From NCBI RefSeq assembly GCF_900109465.1, contig NZ_FOAZ01000006.1, positions 248,001 to 312,000 of the forward strand: a DNA stretch of 64,000 bases, written 5' to 3'. Source of the DNA: Streptacidiphilus jiangxiensis (GTDB lineage: Bacteria; Actinomycetota; Actinomycetes; Streptomycetales; Streptomycetaceae). Positions 35,435 to 44,909 of the stretch are shown here, one piece after another. A program made the position numbers and the translations under genes. Every line of letters starts with the position of its first letter. Position 1 is the stretch's first letter. The notes below the pieces were generated by a model. The model saw only the letters and a list, made by a program, of their open reading frames with translations, did not search any database and had not been told where the DNA came from.

Positions 35435-36034
35435 ATGGCCCAGAATCCGATGCGCGACGATCCCACGCCCCCGCCCGCCCTGGCGCGGACCTCCGCGGCC
35501 CGGATCGCAGTGAACGTCGACGGCGTGGCCCATCTGGACGAGGTGGAGCCGCGCCTGCTGCTGGTGCACTACCTGCGCGACCGGCTCGGTCGCACCGGCA
35601 CGCCGATCGGCTGCGACACCGGCAACTGCGGGGCCTGCACCGTCGACCTGGACGGGATGAGCGTCAAGAGCTGCCAGGTGCTGGCCGTGCAGGCGGACGG
35701 CAGGCGGGTGACCACGATCCAGGGGCTGGCCGGGCCGGACGGGGCCTGGCACCCCTTGCAGCGGGCCTTCCACGAGCAGCACGCGCTGCAGTGCGGCTAC
35801 TGCACGCCGGGGATGATCATGGCCGCTCGGGACCTGCTGAAGGACAACCCCGATCCCACCCCGGAGGAGGTCCGCGACGCGCTGGAGGGCAATCTCTGCC
35901 GTTGCACGGGCTACCAGAACATCGTCCGCGCGGTGCTGGCGGCCGCGGCCGAGCTGCGCCGTGAGGGCGCGCCGGAACCGCGGGGCAAGGCGGCGGGCGC
36001 CCCGCGGGCGAGCGGGCAGGAGGCGCCGGCATGA
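35435..36034 (+). CDS. coxS: Molybdenum hydroxylase small subunit, two [2Fe-2S] clusters
   Basis: The 199-residue protein is the iron-sulfur subunit of a xanthine-oxidase-family enzyme. The plant-ferredoxin cluster is held by Cys60, Cys65, Cys68 and Cys80 ([11 protein letters not shown]). The second is held by Cys120, Cys123, Cys155 and Cys157 ([17 protein letters not shown]). It passes electrons from the molybdenum site in CoxL to the FAD in CoxM. A ribosome site AGGAGGG precedes ATG 35435. It overlaps coxL by ATGA. The last 30 residues form an Ala/Pro/Gly-rich extension not needed for cluster binding. Confidence 0.95.
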   Translation: MAQNPMRDDPTPPPALARTSAARIAVNVDGVAHLDEVEPRLLLVHYLRDRLGRTGTPIGCDTGNCGACTVDLDGMSVKSCQVLAVQADGRRVTTIQGLAGPDGAWHPLQRAFHEQHALQCGYCTPGMIMAARDLLKDNPDPTPEEVRDALEGNLCRCTGYQNIVRAVLAAAAELRREGAPEPRGKAAGAPRASGQEAPA

Positions 36035-38448
36035 CCGACCAACTGACGGGGCAGGCGCCCGGGCGCGAGGTCGGCCGGGCCCGGACCCGCAAGGAGGACG
36101 CCCGGCTGGTGACCGGGCAGACCACGTGGACGGACAACCTCACCGCACCAGGACTGCTGCATGTCGCGATCCTGCGCAGCCCGCTCGCGCACGCCCGGAT
36201 CGAGCGCGTCGACGTGCGCTCGGCGCTGGAACGCGAGGGCGTGGTCGGCGCGTTCAGCGGGGCCGACCTGGCGGAGGGCCTGGGCTCACTCCCCTGCGCC
36301 TGGCAGGTCACCGAGGACATGGTGCTGCCCGAGCACCCGGCGCTCGCGGTGGACGAGGTCCGCCACGTCGGCGACCCGGTCGCGGTCGTGGTCGCGCGCG
36401 ACCGCTACACGGCGGCCGACGCGCTGGAGGACGTCCTGGTGGACTACGAACCGCTGCCCCCGGTCCTGGACCTGGAGGCGGCGCTCGCGGACGACGCGCC
36501 ACTGGTCCACGCCGACAAGGGCACCAACCGCTGCTACACCTGGCCGCTCGTCTCCGGCGACTACGCGGCGGCCAGGGCCGCGGCGGACGTGGTGGTGCGA
36601 CGCCGCCACCATCAGCAGCGGCTCATCCCCAACGCGATGGAACCGCGCGCCAGCATGGCCGTGCCGGTGCCCGCGACCGGCGAGTACACGCTGTACTCCT
36701 CCACCCAGATCCCGCACATCGTGCGGGTCATGATGGCGCTGACCACCGGCATCCCCGAGCAGAAGCTCCGCGTCGTCGCCCCGGACGTCGGTGGCGGGTT
36801 CGGCTCCAAGCTGCAGGTGTACGGCGAGGACGCGATCGCGCTGACGCTGGCGCGCCGGCTCGGGCAGCCGGTCAAGTGGACCGAGTCGCGCTCGGAGAGC
36901 TACCAGGCGCAGCACCACGGGCGCGGGCAGATCCAGGACGTCGAGCTCGCCGCGACGCGCGACGGGCGGCTGCTGGGCATGAAGGTGGACCTGCTGGCCG
37001 ACATGGGCGCCTATCTGATGATCATCACGCCCGGCACGCCGCTGCTGGGCGCGTTCATGTACCCGGGCATCTACAAGATGGACGCCTACGACTTCCACTG
37101 CACGGGCGTCTTCACCACCCGCACGCCCACCGACGCCTACCGCGGCGCGGGCCGGCCGGAGGCGACCTTCGCCATCGAGCGGACCATGGACGAGCTCGCC
37201 GCCGAGCTGGGCCTGGACCCGCTGGAGCTGCGCCGCCGCAACTGGATCCGGCACGAGGAGTTCCCCTTCACCACCGTCGCCGGGCTCACCTACGACAGCG
37301 GCGACTACGCCGCCGCCACCGATCGCGCGCTCGCGCTCTTCGGCTACGACGACCTCCGCGCCGAGCAACGGGCCCGGCACGAGAACCTGGACCCGGTCAG
37401 GCTCGGCATCGGGATCTCCACCTACACCGAGATGTGCGGCCTCGCGCCGAGCCGCATCCTCGGCTCGCTGCGCTACGCCGCGGGCGGCTGGGAGGCGGCC
37501 ATGATCCGGATGCTGCCGACCGGCAAGGTCGAGGTGATCACCGGGACCAGCCCGCACGGCCAGGGCCATGTGACGGCGTGGAGCCAGATCACGGCCGACG
37601 CGCTCGGCGTCCCGTTCGAGGACGTCGAGGTGATGCACGGCGACACCCGCGTCGCCCCGCAGGGCATGGACACCTACGGCTCGCGCTCGCTGGTCATCGG
37701 CGGCATCGCGGTGCACGAGGCGGCGTTGAAGGTCGTCGCCAAGGCCCGCAAGGTCGCCGCACACCTGCTGGAGGCGAGCGAGGACGACCTGGAGTTCGCC
37801 GACGGCGCCTTCTCCGTGCGCGGCTCGCCGGAGGCACGCAAGACGATCCAGGAGGTCGCCTTCGCAGTCTTCGCCGCGCACGACCTGCCCGAGGGCATGG
37901 AGCCGACGCTCAACGCGGAGCACCTGCTCGACCCGGACAACTTCTCCTACCCGCACGGCACCCACCTGTGCGCGGTGGAGGTCGACACCGAGACGGGCAA
38001 GGTCGCGATCCGCTCCTACGTCTGCGTCGACGACGTCGGACGGGTCGTCAACCCGATGATCGTCGAAGGCCAGGTGCACGGCGGCGTCGCCCAGGGCATC
38101 GCCCAGGCCCTGTACGAGGAGGCCGTCTACGACGACGCGGGCAACCTGGTCTCCGGCACCATGGCCGACTACCTCGTCCCCGCCGCGCCGGACCTGCCGG
38201 ACCTGGTCACGGACCGCACCGAGACGCCGGCCACGTCCAACCCGCTCGGGGTCAAGGGCGTCGGCGAGGCGGGCACCATCGCCTCCACCCCGGCGGTGGT
38301 GAACGCCGTCATGGACGCGCTGCGGCCGCTGGGCGTCCGTGACATCCGGATGCCGTGCACACCGGAACGGGTGTGGCGGGCCGTCAAGGAGGCCACGGCC
38401 GCCGCATCCGCCGCCGCTGACGCTGCCGGGAAGGAGGGCCCGTCGTGA
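36031..38448 (+). CDS. coxL: Molybdenum hydroxylase large subunit, form II CoxL-like
   Basis: The 805-residue catalytic subunit binds the Mo-molybdopterin cytosine dinucleotide cofactor. Seen are VGGGFGSK near residue 254, QPVKWTESRSE, GTSPHGQGHVTAWSQI, and the catalytic base Glu746 in GVKGVGEAG. The active-site loop is AYRGAGR at residues 369-375. True aerobic CO dehydrogenases (form I) have AYxCSFR with the copper-binding Cys. AYxGAGR defines form II, for which CO oxidation is doubtful and other substrates are likely. It is the second gene of a tightly coupled operon (ATGA overlap with coxS, GTGA with coxM). Confidence 0.93.
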   Translation: MTDQLTGQAPGREVGRARTRKEDARLVTGQTTWTDNLTAPGLLHVAILRSPLAHARIERVDVRSALEREGVVGAFSGADLAEGLGSLPCAWQVTEDMVLPEHPALAVDEVRHVGDPVAVVVARDRYTAADALEDVLVDYEPLPPVLDLEAALADDAPLVHADKGTNRCYTWPLVSGDYAAARAAADVVVRRRHHQQRLIPNAMEPRASMAVPVPATGEYTLYSSTQIPHIVRVMMALTTGIPEQKLRVVAPDVGGGFGSKLQVYGEDAIALTLARRLGQPVKWTESRSESYQAQHHGRGQIQDVELAATRDGRLLGMKVDLLADMGAYLMIITPGTPLLGAFMYPGIYKMDAYDFHCTGVFTTRTPTDAYRGAGRPEATFAIERTMDELAAELGLDPLELRRRNWIRHEEFPFTTVAGLTYDSGDYAAATDRALALFGYDDLRAEQRARHENLDPVRLGIGISTYTEMCGLAPSRILGSLRYAAGGWEAAMIRMLPTGKVEVITGTSPHGQGHVTAWSQITADALGVPFEDVEVMHGDTRVAPQGMDTYGSRSLVIGGIAVHEAALKVVAKARKVAAHLLEASEDDLEFADGAFSVRGSPEARKTIQEVAFAVFAAHDLPEGMEPTLNAEHLLDPDNFSYPHGTHLCAVEVDTETGKVAIRSYVCVDDVGRVVNPMIVEGQVHGGVAQGIAQALYEEAVYDDAGNLVSGTMADYLVPAAPDLPDLVTDRTETPATSNPLGVKGVGEAGTIASTPAVVNAVMDALRPLGVRDIRMPCTPERVWRAVKEATAAASAAADAAGKEGPS

Positions 38449-39308
38449 TCCCCGCGACGTTCGACTACGCCCGTCCGCAGAGCACGGACGAGGCCGTACG
38501 GGTGCTGGCCGAGGCCGGCCCGGAGGCCAAGGTGCTGGCCGGCGGTCAGAGCCTGCTGCCGATCCTGCGCCTGCGGCTGTCCTTCCCCGAGCTGCTGGTC
38601 GACCTCGGTGCGGTCGACGCGCTGCGCGGCATCCGGCAGGACGGCGCCCAGCTGGTGATCGGCGCCATGACCACGCACCACGAGGTCGTCCACGACCCGC
38701 TGGTCCGCGCGCACGCGGGCCTGCTCGCCCGAGCCGCGGCGACGGTGGCCGACCCGGCCGTCCGCCACCGCGGCACGCTCGGCGGCTCGCTCGCCCACGC
38801 CGACCCGGCCGGTGACCTGCCCGCCGTCTGCCTGGCCCTGGACGCGACCATGGTCGTGCTCGGCCCGCAGGGCTTCCGCACGGTCCCGGCGGCGGAGTTC
38901 TTCGTCGACTACCTGCAGACGGCGCTGCGGCCCGACGAGCTGCTGACCGAGATCCGGATCCCGGCCATGGACGGCTGGGGCTTCCACTACGAGAAGTTCC
39001 AACGCGTCGCCCAGGCCTGGGCGGTGGTCGGCGTCGCGGCCGCCGTCCGGCCGGCGCAGGACGGCCGCGGGATCGCCGAGGCGAGGATCGGGCTGGTCAA
39101 CATGGGCGCCCGCCCGATGCGCGCCCACCTGACCGAGACCGCGCTGACGGGAGCGGACGGGAGCGAGGAGGCGATCGGCCGGGCCGCGACGCTGGCCGCC
39201 GAGGGTACGCATCCGCCGACGGACCTGTCCGGATCGGCCGAGTACCGCGAGCACCTGGCCCGCGTGCTGACGCAGCGGGCCGTGCTGGCCGCGGCCGGGA
39301 CGGCCTGA
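38445..39308 (+). CDS. coxM: Molybdenum hydroxylase medium subunit, FAD-binding
   Basis: The 287-residue flavoprotein subunit has the FAD motifs AGGQSLLPILRLRL near residue 32 and GTLGGSLAHADPAGDLP near residue 108, as in CoxM and xanthine dehydrogenase flavin subunits. It takes electrons from CoxS and passes them on, probably to quinone. The C-terminal CO-dehydrogenase flavoprotein domain follows (RIGLVNMGARPMRA). Here it is third in the operon (S-L-M) rather than first (M-S-L) as in Oligotropha. GTG 38445 overlaps the coxL stop. Confidence 0.93.
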   Translation: MIPATFDYARPQSTDEAVRVLAEAGPEAKVLAGGQSLLPILRLRLSFPELLVDLGAVDALRGIRQDGAQLVIGAMTTHHEVVHDPLVRAHAGLLARAAATVADPAVRHRGTLGGSLAHADPAGDLPAVCLALDATMVVLGPQGFRTVPAAEFFVDYLQTALRPDELLTEIRIPAMDGWGFHYEKFQRVAQAWAVVGVAAAVRPAQDGRGIAEARIGLVNMGARPMRAHLTETALTGADGSEEAIGRAATLAAEGTHPPTDLSGSAEYREHLARVLTQRAVLAAAGTA

Positions 39309-39324
39309 GGCGGGCCGCGCCGCG

Positions 39325-40254
39325 ATGGGACCGGAGGAGCGGGCGACCGCCTCCCCGCCGCTGGAGCCCGACAGCCCGCAGGCGCTGCGGGCCCGGCTGG
39401 AGGAGACCGGCTACCTCGTCGACGAGGGCCTTGCCGTGGCCTGCTTCCTCACCGTCCGCCTGCACCGCCCGATCTTCTGCGAAGGCGACGCCGGCACCGG
39501 CAAGACGGCGCTCGCCACCGCCCTCGCCGCCGCGCTGGGCGCGCCCCTCATCCGGCTCCAGTGCTACGAGGGCATCGACGCGACCCAGGCCCTGTACGAC
39601 TGGGACTTCCCGCGCCAACTGCTCCACCTCAAGGCGGCCGAGGCGGGCGGCGTCGGCGACGCGGAGCTGTTGGAGTTCCAGCTGTACAGCCCGCGCTTCC
39701 TGATCGCCCGCCCCCTGCTGAAGGCGCTGGAGACCTGGCCGTCGGTGCTGCTGGTCGACGAGATCGACCGGGCCGACGAGGAGTTCGAGGCGCTGCTGCT
39801 GGAGCTCCTGTCGGAGTGGACGGTCACCATCCCCGAGCTGGGCACGCTGCGCGGCGAACGCCCACCCGTCACCGTGCTCACCTCCAACCGCACCCGCGAG
39901 GTCCACGACGCGCTGAAACGGCGCTGCCTCTACCACTGGTTCGAGCATCCGGACTTCGCCCGCGAGGTCGCCATCGTCCGACGGCGCCTCCCGGACGTGA
40001 CCGAGCGCCTCGCCGTCGAGGTGACCCGCGCGGTCCGCGCGCTGCGCGCCCGCGACCTGCTCAAGCCGCCGGGCGTGGCGGAGACCCTCGACTGGGCCGA
40101 GGCCCTGCACGCGCTCGGCGCGACGGCGCTGGACGCGGAGCTGGCCACGGCGACGCTGGGCGCGGTGCTCAAGTACCACGAGGACATCGAGCAGGCCCGG
40201 AGCCTGGACCTGACGGCCCTGCTCGCCTCCGCCCCGACGGGCGGCCCATCGTGA
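39325..40254 (+). CDS. coxD: CoxD-like MoxR family AAA+ ATPase
   Basis: The 309-residue AAA+ protein has Walker A GDAGTGKT near residue 54, Walker B VLLVDEIDRADEEFEALLLE, sensor-1 TSNRTREVHDALKRRC and the cox-specific ATQALYDWDFPRQLLHLK. CoxD remodels the immature molybdenum enzyme, working with the VWA protein CoxE. It lies 16 bases after coxM and overlaps coxE by GTGA. This maturation role is known for Oligotropha and inferred here from order and similarity. Confidence 0.92.
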   Translation: MGPEERATASPPLEPDSPQALRARLEETGYLVDEGLAVACFLTVRLHRPIFCEGDAGTGKTALATALAAALGAPLIRLQCYEGIDATQALYDWDFPRQLLHLKAAEAGGVGDAELLEFQLYSPRFLIARPLLKALETWPSVLLVDEIDRADEEFEALLLELLSEWTVTIPELGTLRGERPPVTVLTSNRTREVHDALKRRCLYHWFEHPDFAREVAIVRRRLPDVTERLAVEVTRAVRALRARDLLKPPGVAETLDWAEALHALGATALDAELATATLGAVLKYHEDIEQARSLDLTALLASAPTGGPS

Positions 40255-41606
40255 GCGAGACCCTCCGCCTGCGGGCGGGCACCCGGGCCCCGAGCGGACT
40301 GAGCGGCGGGCCCGGCGAGGGTGCCGCGCGGGCCGGGCCCGGGGACGCGGCGCTGCACAGCCCAGCGGGCCCGCGTGTGGCGGGCGCAGCCGTCAGGCCC
40401 GGCGGCCGGGACGGCGGTTCCCTGGGCGGAGCCCGGCTGAGCCCGCCGGGCCCGGGCGGCGACGCGGTTCTCGACGCGATTGGCCTCGACGACGAGGGCG
40501 CAGCCCGGGTGGTCGTCGGGTTCGTGCGGACGTTGCGGGGCGCCGGGGTCACGGTCGTGACCGGTCAGGTCGCCGCCTTCCTGCGGGCGCTGGACGTGGT
40601 CGGGCCCTCCGGCCGGGCACAGGCCTACTGGGCCGGGCGGTCGACCCTCTGTTCCGAGCGGGACGACCTGGCCCGCTACGACCGGGTCTTCGCCGCGTAC
40701 TTCGGCGACCGCCCGCACAACGGGAGCCCGCGCCCGGCCTCTCCCTTCCGACCCCGACCACAGGTCGCCGTCGCGAGTGGACCAGGGGCGTCCGCCGAGA
40801 CCGGGCCCGCGGCCGAGCGGCCCGTCGCGGCCCTCGCGAGCGCCACGGAGGTGCTGCGGCACCGCGACGTCGCGGCGCTCACCGACGCCGAGCGGACGCA
40901 GCTGCGCCGCCTGCTCGCGGCGCTCGCGCTCGGTGGGGAGCCGCGTCGCAGCGCACGGCGGCGGCCGGCCCGGCACGGGGAGGTCGACGCGCGCCGCACG
41001 GTGCGGGCGATGCTGCGGCAGGGCGGCGAGCCGGCGCGGCTGTGCCGCAGGGCGCGGGTGCGCAAGCCACGCCGCGTCGTGCTGCTGGTGGACGTCAGCG
41101 GGTCGATGGCGCCCTACGCGGACGCGCTGCTGCGCTTCGCCCACGCGGCGCGGATCGCTCCCGCTGCCCGCACGGAGGTGTTCACGCTCGGCACCCGGCT
41201 CACCCGCGTCACCGTCGCGCTCGCGCACCGCACACCCGACCTCGCCATGGCCGCGGTGGGCCGCGCCGTACCGGACTGGAGCGGCGGGACGCGGCTCGGG
41301 GAGACGCTGCGGGCGTTCCTGGAGGGGTGGGGACGCCGGGGCCTGGCCAGGGGCGCGGTCGTGGTGCTGCTGTCGGACGGGTGGGAGCGCGGCGACCCGG
41401 CCCTGCTCGGGGAGCAGATGCGGCGGCTGCACCGGCTGGCGCACCGCGTCGTGTGGGCGAATCCTCGGAAGGGACGGCCCGGTTACGCGCCGCTGGCGGG
41501 CGGCATGGCGGCCGCGCTGCCGAGCGTGGACGTGTTCGTCGAGGGGCAGAGTCTCGCGGCGCTGGAGCGGCTGGCGGCCGTGGTGAGAGGAGCGGCGGAT
41601 GCGTGA
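40251..41606 (+). CDS. coxE: CoxE-like VWA domain maturation protein
   Basis: The 451-residue protein carries a C-terminal von Willebrand A domain with a complete metal-ion site (VDVSGSMAPYADALL; GGTRLGETL; LLSDGWERGDP). The N-terminal half is helical (VVVGFVRTLRGAGVTVVTGQ) after a Gly/Pro-rich 70-residue start. It pairs with the CoxD ATPase as a MoxR-VWA chaperone system that helps insert the metal centre. GTG 40251 overlaps the coxD stop, and the gene overlaps the next one by eight bases. Confidence 0.92.
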   Translation: MSETLRLRAGTRAPSGLSGGPGEGAARAGPGDAALHSPAGPRVAGAAVRPGGRDGGSLGGARLSPPGPGGDAVLDAIGLDDEGAARVVVGFVRTLRGAGVTVVTGQVAAFLRALDVVGPSGRAQAYWAGRSTLCSERDDLARYDRVFAAYFGDRPHNGSPRPASPFRPRPQVAVASGPGASAETGPAAERPVAALASATEVLRHRDVAALTDAERTQLRRLLAALALGGEPRRSARRRPARHGEVDARRTVRAMLRQGGEPARLCRRARVRKPRRVVLLVDVSGSMAPYADALLRFAHAARIAPAARTEVFTLGTRLTRVTVALAHRTPDLAMAAVGRAVPDWSGGTRLGETLRAFLEGWGRRGLARGAVVVLLSDGWERGDPALLGEQMRRLHRLAHRVVWANPRKGRPGYAPLAGGMAAALPSVDVFVEGQSLAALERLAAVVRGAADA

Positions 41607-42720
41607 GATCCTCCCGGCACTGCGGCGCTGGTACGCGGCGGGCGCGGAGTTCGGGCTGGCCACGGTCGTCGGGGTGACCCGCAGCGCGCCGAGGGCACCG
41701 GGCGCGGCGATGGCCGTCGGCCCGGCCGACGAGGTGGTGGGCAGCGTCTCGGGCGGCTGCGTCGAGGGCGCCGTCTTCGAGCTGGCCCAGGAGGTGGTCC
41801 GCACCGGCCGGGCCCGGCTGGAGACCTTCGGCTACAGCGACGACGACGCGTTCGCGGTCGGCCTGACCTGCGGCGGCGAGATCACGTTGCTGGTCCGGCC
41901 GGTCTCGGAGGCGTTGGATCCGGCGTTCGCGGCCGTCGCCGAGTCCGTCGCCGAGCAGCGGCCGGTCGCGGTGGCCACGGTGGTGCGGGCGCCAGACGAC
42001 GCCGCCACGCAGGTCGGCGCGGTCCTCGCGGTCTGGCCGGACCGCGTCGCCGGGTCACTCGGCACGGAGGGACTGGACGCCGCCGTCACTGCGGACGCGC
42101 GGGGCGAGTTGGCGCAGGGCATGACCGCCCAGCGCCACTACGGCCCCGCAGGCGAACGGCGGATGGACCAGGTCACCGTCTTCCTGCAGTCCTTCGCTCC
42201 CCCGCCGCGCCTGCTGGTCTTCGGCGCGATCGACTTCGCCGCCGCCGTCGCCGACCTCGGCGCGTTCCTCGGCTACCGGGTGACCGTCTGCGACGCCCGC
42301 CCGGTCTTCGCGACGGCCCGGCGCTTCCCACCGCAGGTCGACGTGGTCGTCGACTGGCCGCACCGCTATCTCGCCGCCACGCCGGTCGACGCCTCGACGG
42401 TGATCTGCGTGCTCACCCACGACCCGAAGTTCGACGTGCCGGTGCTGGAGGTGGCGCTGCGCACGCCGGCCGCCTACATCGGTGTGATGGGCAGCCGCCG
42501 CACCCACGACGACCGGCTGGCCCGGCTGCGCGAGGCGGGCGTCGACGAGGCGGCGCTCGCGCGCCTTCGCGCGCCGATCGGCCTGGATCTCGGCGCGCGC
42601 ACGCCCGAGGAGGTGGCCGTCTCGATCGCCGCGGAGATCGTCTCGACCCGCTGGGGCGGCACCGGCGCCGCCCTGTCCGCCACGACGGGTGCCGTACACG
42701 GGCCGGACCCGAGGAGTTGA
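41599..42720 (+). CDS. XdhC/CoxI family molybdenum-cofactor insertion protein
   Basis: The 373-residue XdhC-type protein has the N-terminal XdhC motif SVSGGCVEGAVFELAQEV with the conserved Cys and LTCGGEITLLV, and a C-terminal Rossmann domain (LLVFGAIDFAAAVADLG; YIGVMGSRRTHDDR). XdhC proteins bind the molybdenum cofactor, promote its sulfuration and deliver it to the hydroxylase. In Oligotropha this corresponds to CoxF/CoxI; I leave the symbol open. The start ATG 41599 lies within coxE, an eight-base overlap. Confidence 0.92.
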   Translation: MREILPALRRWYAAGAEFGLATVVGVTRSAPRAPGAAMAVGPADEVVGSVSGGCVEGAVFELAQEVVRTGRARLETFGYSDDDAFAVGLTCGGEITLLVRPVSEALDPAFAAVAESVAEQRPVAVATVVRAPDDAATQVGAVLAVWPDRVAGSLGTEGLDAAVTADARGELAQGMTAQRHYGPAGERRMDQVTVFLQSFAPPPRLLVFGAIDFAAAVADLGAFLGYRVTVCDARPVFATARRFPPQVDVVVDWPHRYLAATPVDASTVICVLTHDPKFDVPVLEVALRTPAAYIGVMGSRRTHDDRLARLREAGVDEAALARLRAPIGLDLGARTPEEVAVSIAAEIVSTRWGGTGAALSATTGAVHGPDPRS

Positions 42721-42722
42721 CC

Positions 42723-43448
42723 ATGCGACTGCACCACGACATGACCGTCCCGGCCTCCACCGACGACGTCTGGCGGGCGCTCGGCGAGATCGACGCGATC
42801 GCCCCCTGTCTGCCCGGCGCCTCGGTGGAGCGGATCGACGAGGACACCGTCTACGGCTCGATGACGGTCAAGGTCGGCCCGATCACCGTCGCCTACAAGG
42901 GCCGCGCCGTCATCGACGAGCGCGACGACGCCGACCACCGCATGGTCGTCCACGCCTCCGGCCGCGAGCAGCGGGGCGTCGGCACGGCGCAGGCGACCCT
43001 GGTGGTCGCGGTCCACGACCAGCCCTCCGGCGGGAGCGAGGTGGACGTCGACACCGACCTGACCGTCACCGGCCGCCCGGCCCAGTTCGGTCGCGGGGTG
43101 ATGGCCGACATCGGCGACCGGGTCATCGCCGAGTTCGCCGACCGTCTCTCCCGGCAGCTGGCCGAATCCGCCGCCACCGCCGGACGGGCGACCGAGGCGG
43201 CGGAAGCGGCGGCGGACAGGGCAGCGAATGCGGCGGCGGCAACGGACGGGGCGACAGCAGCGGGCGGGGGGCCGGCAGCGGCGGCCGAGACCGCGCCGAC
43301 CCCGCAGGCGGGACGGGACGAGCCGCTCGACCTCGGCCCGATCCTGCTGCCCGTCGTCCGCCGCGCCGCGCTGCTCGCCGCACTCGCCCTGGCCCTGGCC
43401 CTCGTCGAGCGGCGCCTGCGAAACCGCCTCCGCACGCGCCGGCGGTGA
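42723..43448 (+). CDS. coxG: CoxG-like SRPBCC protein with C-terminal membrane anchor
   Basis: The 241-residue protein has a CoxG/SRPBCC lipid-type fold in residues 1-145: VPASTDDVWRALGEIDAIAPCLPGASV, GSMTVKVGPITVAYKGRA, and FGRGVMADIGDRVIAEFADRL. An Ala/Thr-rich linker follows, then a hydrophobic helix near residues 208-229 and a basic end (RRLRNRLRTRRR). CoxG recruits the molybdenum hydroxylase to the membrane for quinone reduction. It starts two bases after the xdhC-like gene with GAGGAG upstream and is the last gene of the operon. Confidence 0.9.
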   Translation: MRLHHDMTVPASTDDVWRALGEIDAIAPCLPGASVERIDEDTVYGSMTVKVGPITVAYKGRAVIDERDDADHRMVVHASGREQRGVGTAQATLVVAVHDQPSGGSEVDVDTDLTVTGRPAQFGRGVMADIGDRVIAEFADRLSRQLAESAATAGRATEAAEAAADRAANAAAATDGATAAGGGPAAAAETAPTPQAGRDEPLDLGPILLPVVRRAALLAALALALALVERRLRNRLRTRRR

Positions 43449-43533
43449 GGCCGGCGCTCCCGGTCCCGGAGGCCGGCTCCCGGTCGCGGAGACCGGATCC
43501 CGCGCCCGGACCGGCTCGGTCGCAGAGGTCGGA

Positions 43534-44901
43534 TCAGTCGCAGAGGCCCAGTCGGCGGCCCAGGTCGGAGCGGAAGACCCGGTGCGGGTCCAGGCGTTCG
43601 CGCGCTTCGCGCCACTCGTCCAGCGGGCCGTACATCTCGGCGAACCGGGCCCGGTCCATCCGGGCGTCCTTGGCGAGGTAGATCCGACCGCCGGAGCGGG
43701 CGACCAGACGGTCGAGGGCGTCGAGCAGCTCGCCGAGGCCGGGCCTGGCGGCGGGCAGGTCGACGGCCAGCGACCAGCCGGCCTCGGGGAAGGACAGGGG
43801 GTGGTCGTCGCCGGGGCCGAACCGCTTCAAGGTCCCCAGGAAAGGTGCGGCCTGATGCCGGTGCAGGGCTTCGAGGACGCAGGCCACGAGGTCACACCCC
43901 GCGTCCGGGACGGCGAACTGGTACTGCCAGATCCCGGCCGGACCGAGCGCGCGGTTCCAGCCGGAGACCGCGTCGAGGCGGTGGAAGTAGGCTCCGAGCG
44001 AGGCGGTGGTCTGCCTCTGCCGCGGCGCCCGCCGGTACCACAGGCCGTTGAACGCGGCGGCCGTGCGCGGGGTGACCGGGCAGAAGGGCAGCGTCGGCGC
44101 CGGGAGCGCGGGGCCGGGACGGTAGCGCGGGCCGTCGGGTTCGCGGCGCGGATCCGGCTCGGCGAGGTGGTCGGCGAGGTCGACGACGCCGCGTCCCAGC
44201 GCCCGGCCGTGCGCGGTGCCGTCGATCCAGGCGACGGCGTAGCGGGTGGGGGCGGTGTCGAGGAGGTCCATCAGCGCGTCGAGGTCCTCGGCACGGCGGG
44301 TGGTGACGCGCAGTCGCGCGCTGCGGACGGGCACCAGGCGCAGCGTGACCGCGACGACGACGCCCGTCAGGCCCATCCCGCCGACGGTGGCACGGAAGGC
44401 GGCCGGGTCGTCCTGCGGGGTGAGGCGTCGCAGCATGCCCGTGCCGTCGACGAGGTCGACCTGCTCCAGCCAGGCGGCGAGGGTGCCGTCGCGGTGCTGG
44501 TTCTTGCCGTGCACGTCGGCGGCGACGGCACCGCCGACGGTGAGGTGGGCGGTGCCGGGCAGGACGGGCGGCAGCCAGCCGTGCGGGACGGTGCGGGCGA
44601 GCAGTTCGGTGAACGCGACCGAGGCGGAGACCCGGACCCGCCCGGCGTGCGGATCGAGCAGCAGCCAGGGCTCGACCGCGGGGTGCAGCACCAGCCCGCC
44701 GGAGTTGAGGGCGGCGTCACCGTAGCTGCGTCCCGCGCCGCGGGCGAGCAGGCCGTGGGCGGGGCGGCGGGCGATCAGCGCCCGCAGGGCGGGCAGGTCC
44801 AGCGGCCCGAGCGGCTCGGCCGTGCTGTGCGACGTCCGGCCCCAGCCGCAGAGCCGCGCGGTCGCGTTCACCCTCGTGGTCGCCTTCATGGTGGCAGGCA
44901 T
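43534..44901 (-). CDS. DprE1-like decaprenylphosphoryl-beta-D-ribose 2'-oxidase
   Basis: The 455-residue FAD enzyme closely follows mycobacterial DprE1: GWGRTSHSTAE, ARGAGRSYGDAALNSGG, VLPGTAHLTVGGAVAADVHGKNQH, NRALGPAGIWQYQF, KRFGPGDDHPLSFPEAGW, and YLAKDARM at the end. DprE1 oxidises decaprenylphosphoryl ribose as the first half of its conversion to the arabinose donor. The residue matching Cys387 of the Mycobacterium enzyme, the target of benzothiazinones, is Ala379 here (WSLAVDLP). ATG 44901 is eight bases after the ubiA-like stop. DprE2 is not adjacent. Substrate identity is inferred from similarity and from the neighbouring phosphoribosyltransferase. Confidence 0.85.
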   Translation of the reverse strand: MPATMKATTRVNATARLCGWGRTSHSTAEPLGPLDLPALRALIARRPAHGLLARGAGRSYGDAALNSGGLVLHPAVEPWLLLDPHAGRVRVSASVAFTELLARTVPHGWLPPVLPGTAHLTVGGAVAADVHGKNQHRDGTLAAWLEQVDLVDGTGMLRRLTPQDDPAAFRATVGGMGLTGVVVAVTLRLVPVRSARLRVTTRRAEDLDALMDLLDTAPTRYAVAWIDGTAHGRALGRGVVDLADHLAEPDPRREPDGPRYRPGPALPAPTLPFCPVTPRTAAAFNGLWYRRAPRQRQTTASLGAYFHRLDAVSGWNRALGPAGIWQYQFAVPDAGCDLVACVLEALHRHQAAPFLGTLKRFGPGDDHPLSFPEAGWSLAVDLPAARPGLGELLDALDRLVARSGGRIYLAKDARMDRARFAEMYGPLDEWREARERLDPHRVFRSDLGRRLGLCD

Positions 44902-44909
44902 GGTCGCCG

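Noticed and set aside
36031-38448. True aerobic carbon monoxide dehydrogenase
   Set aside because: The active-site loop is AYRGAGR, not AYxCSFR, so the copper-binding Cys is absent.
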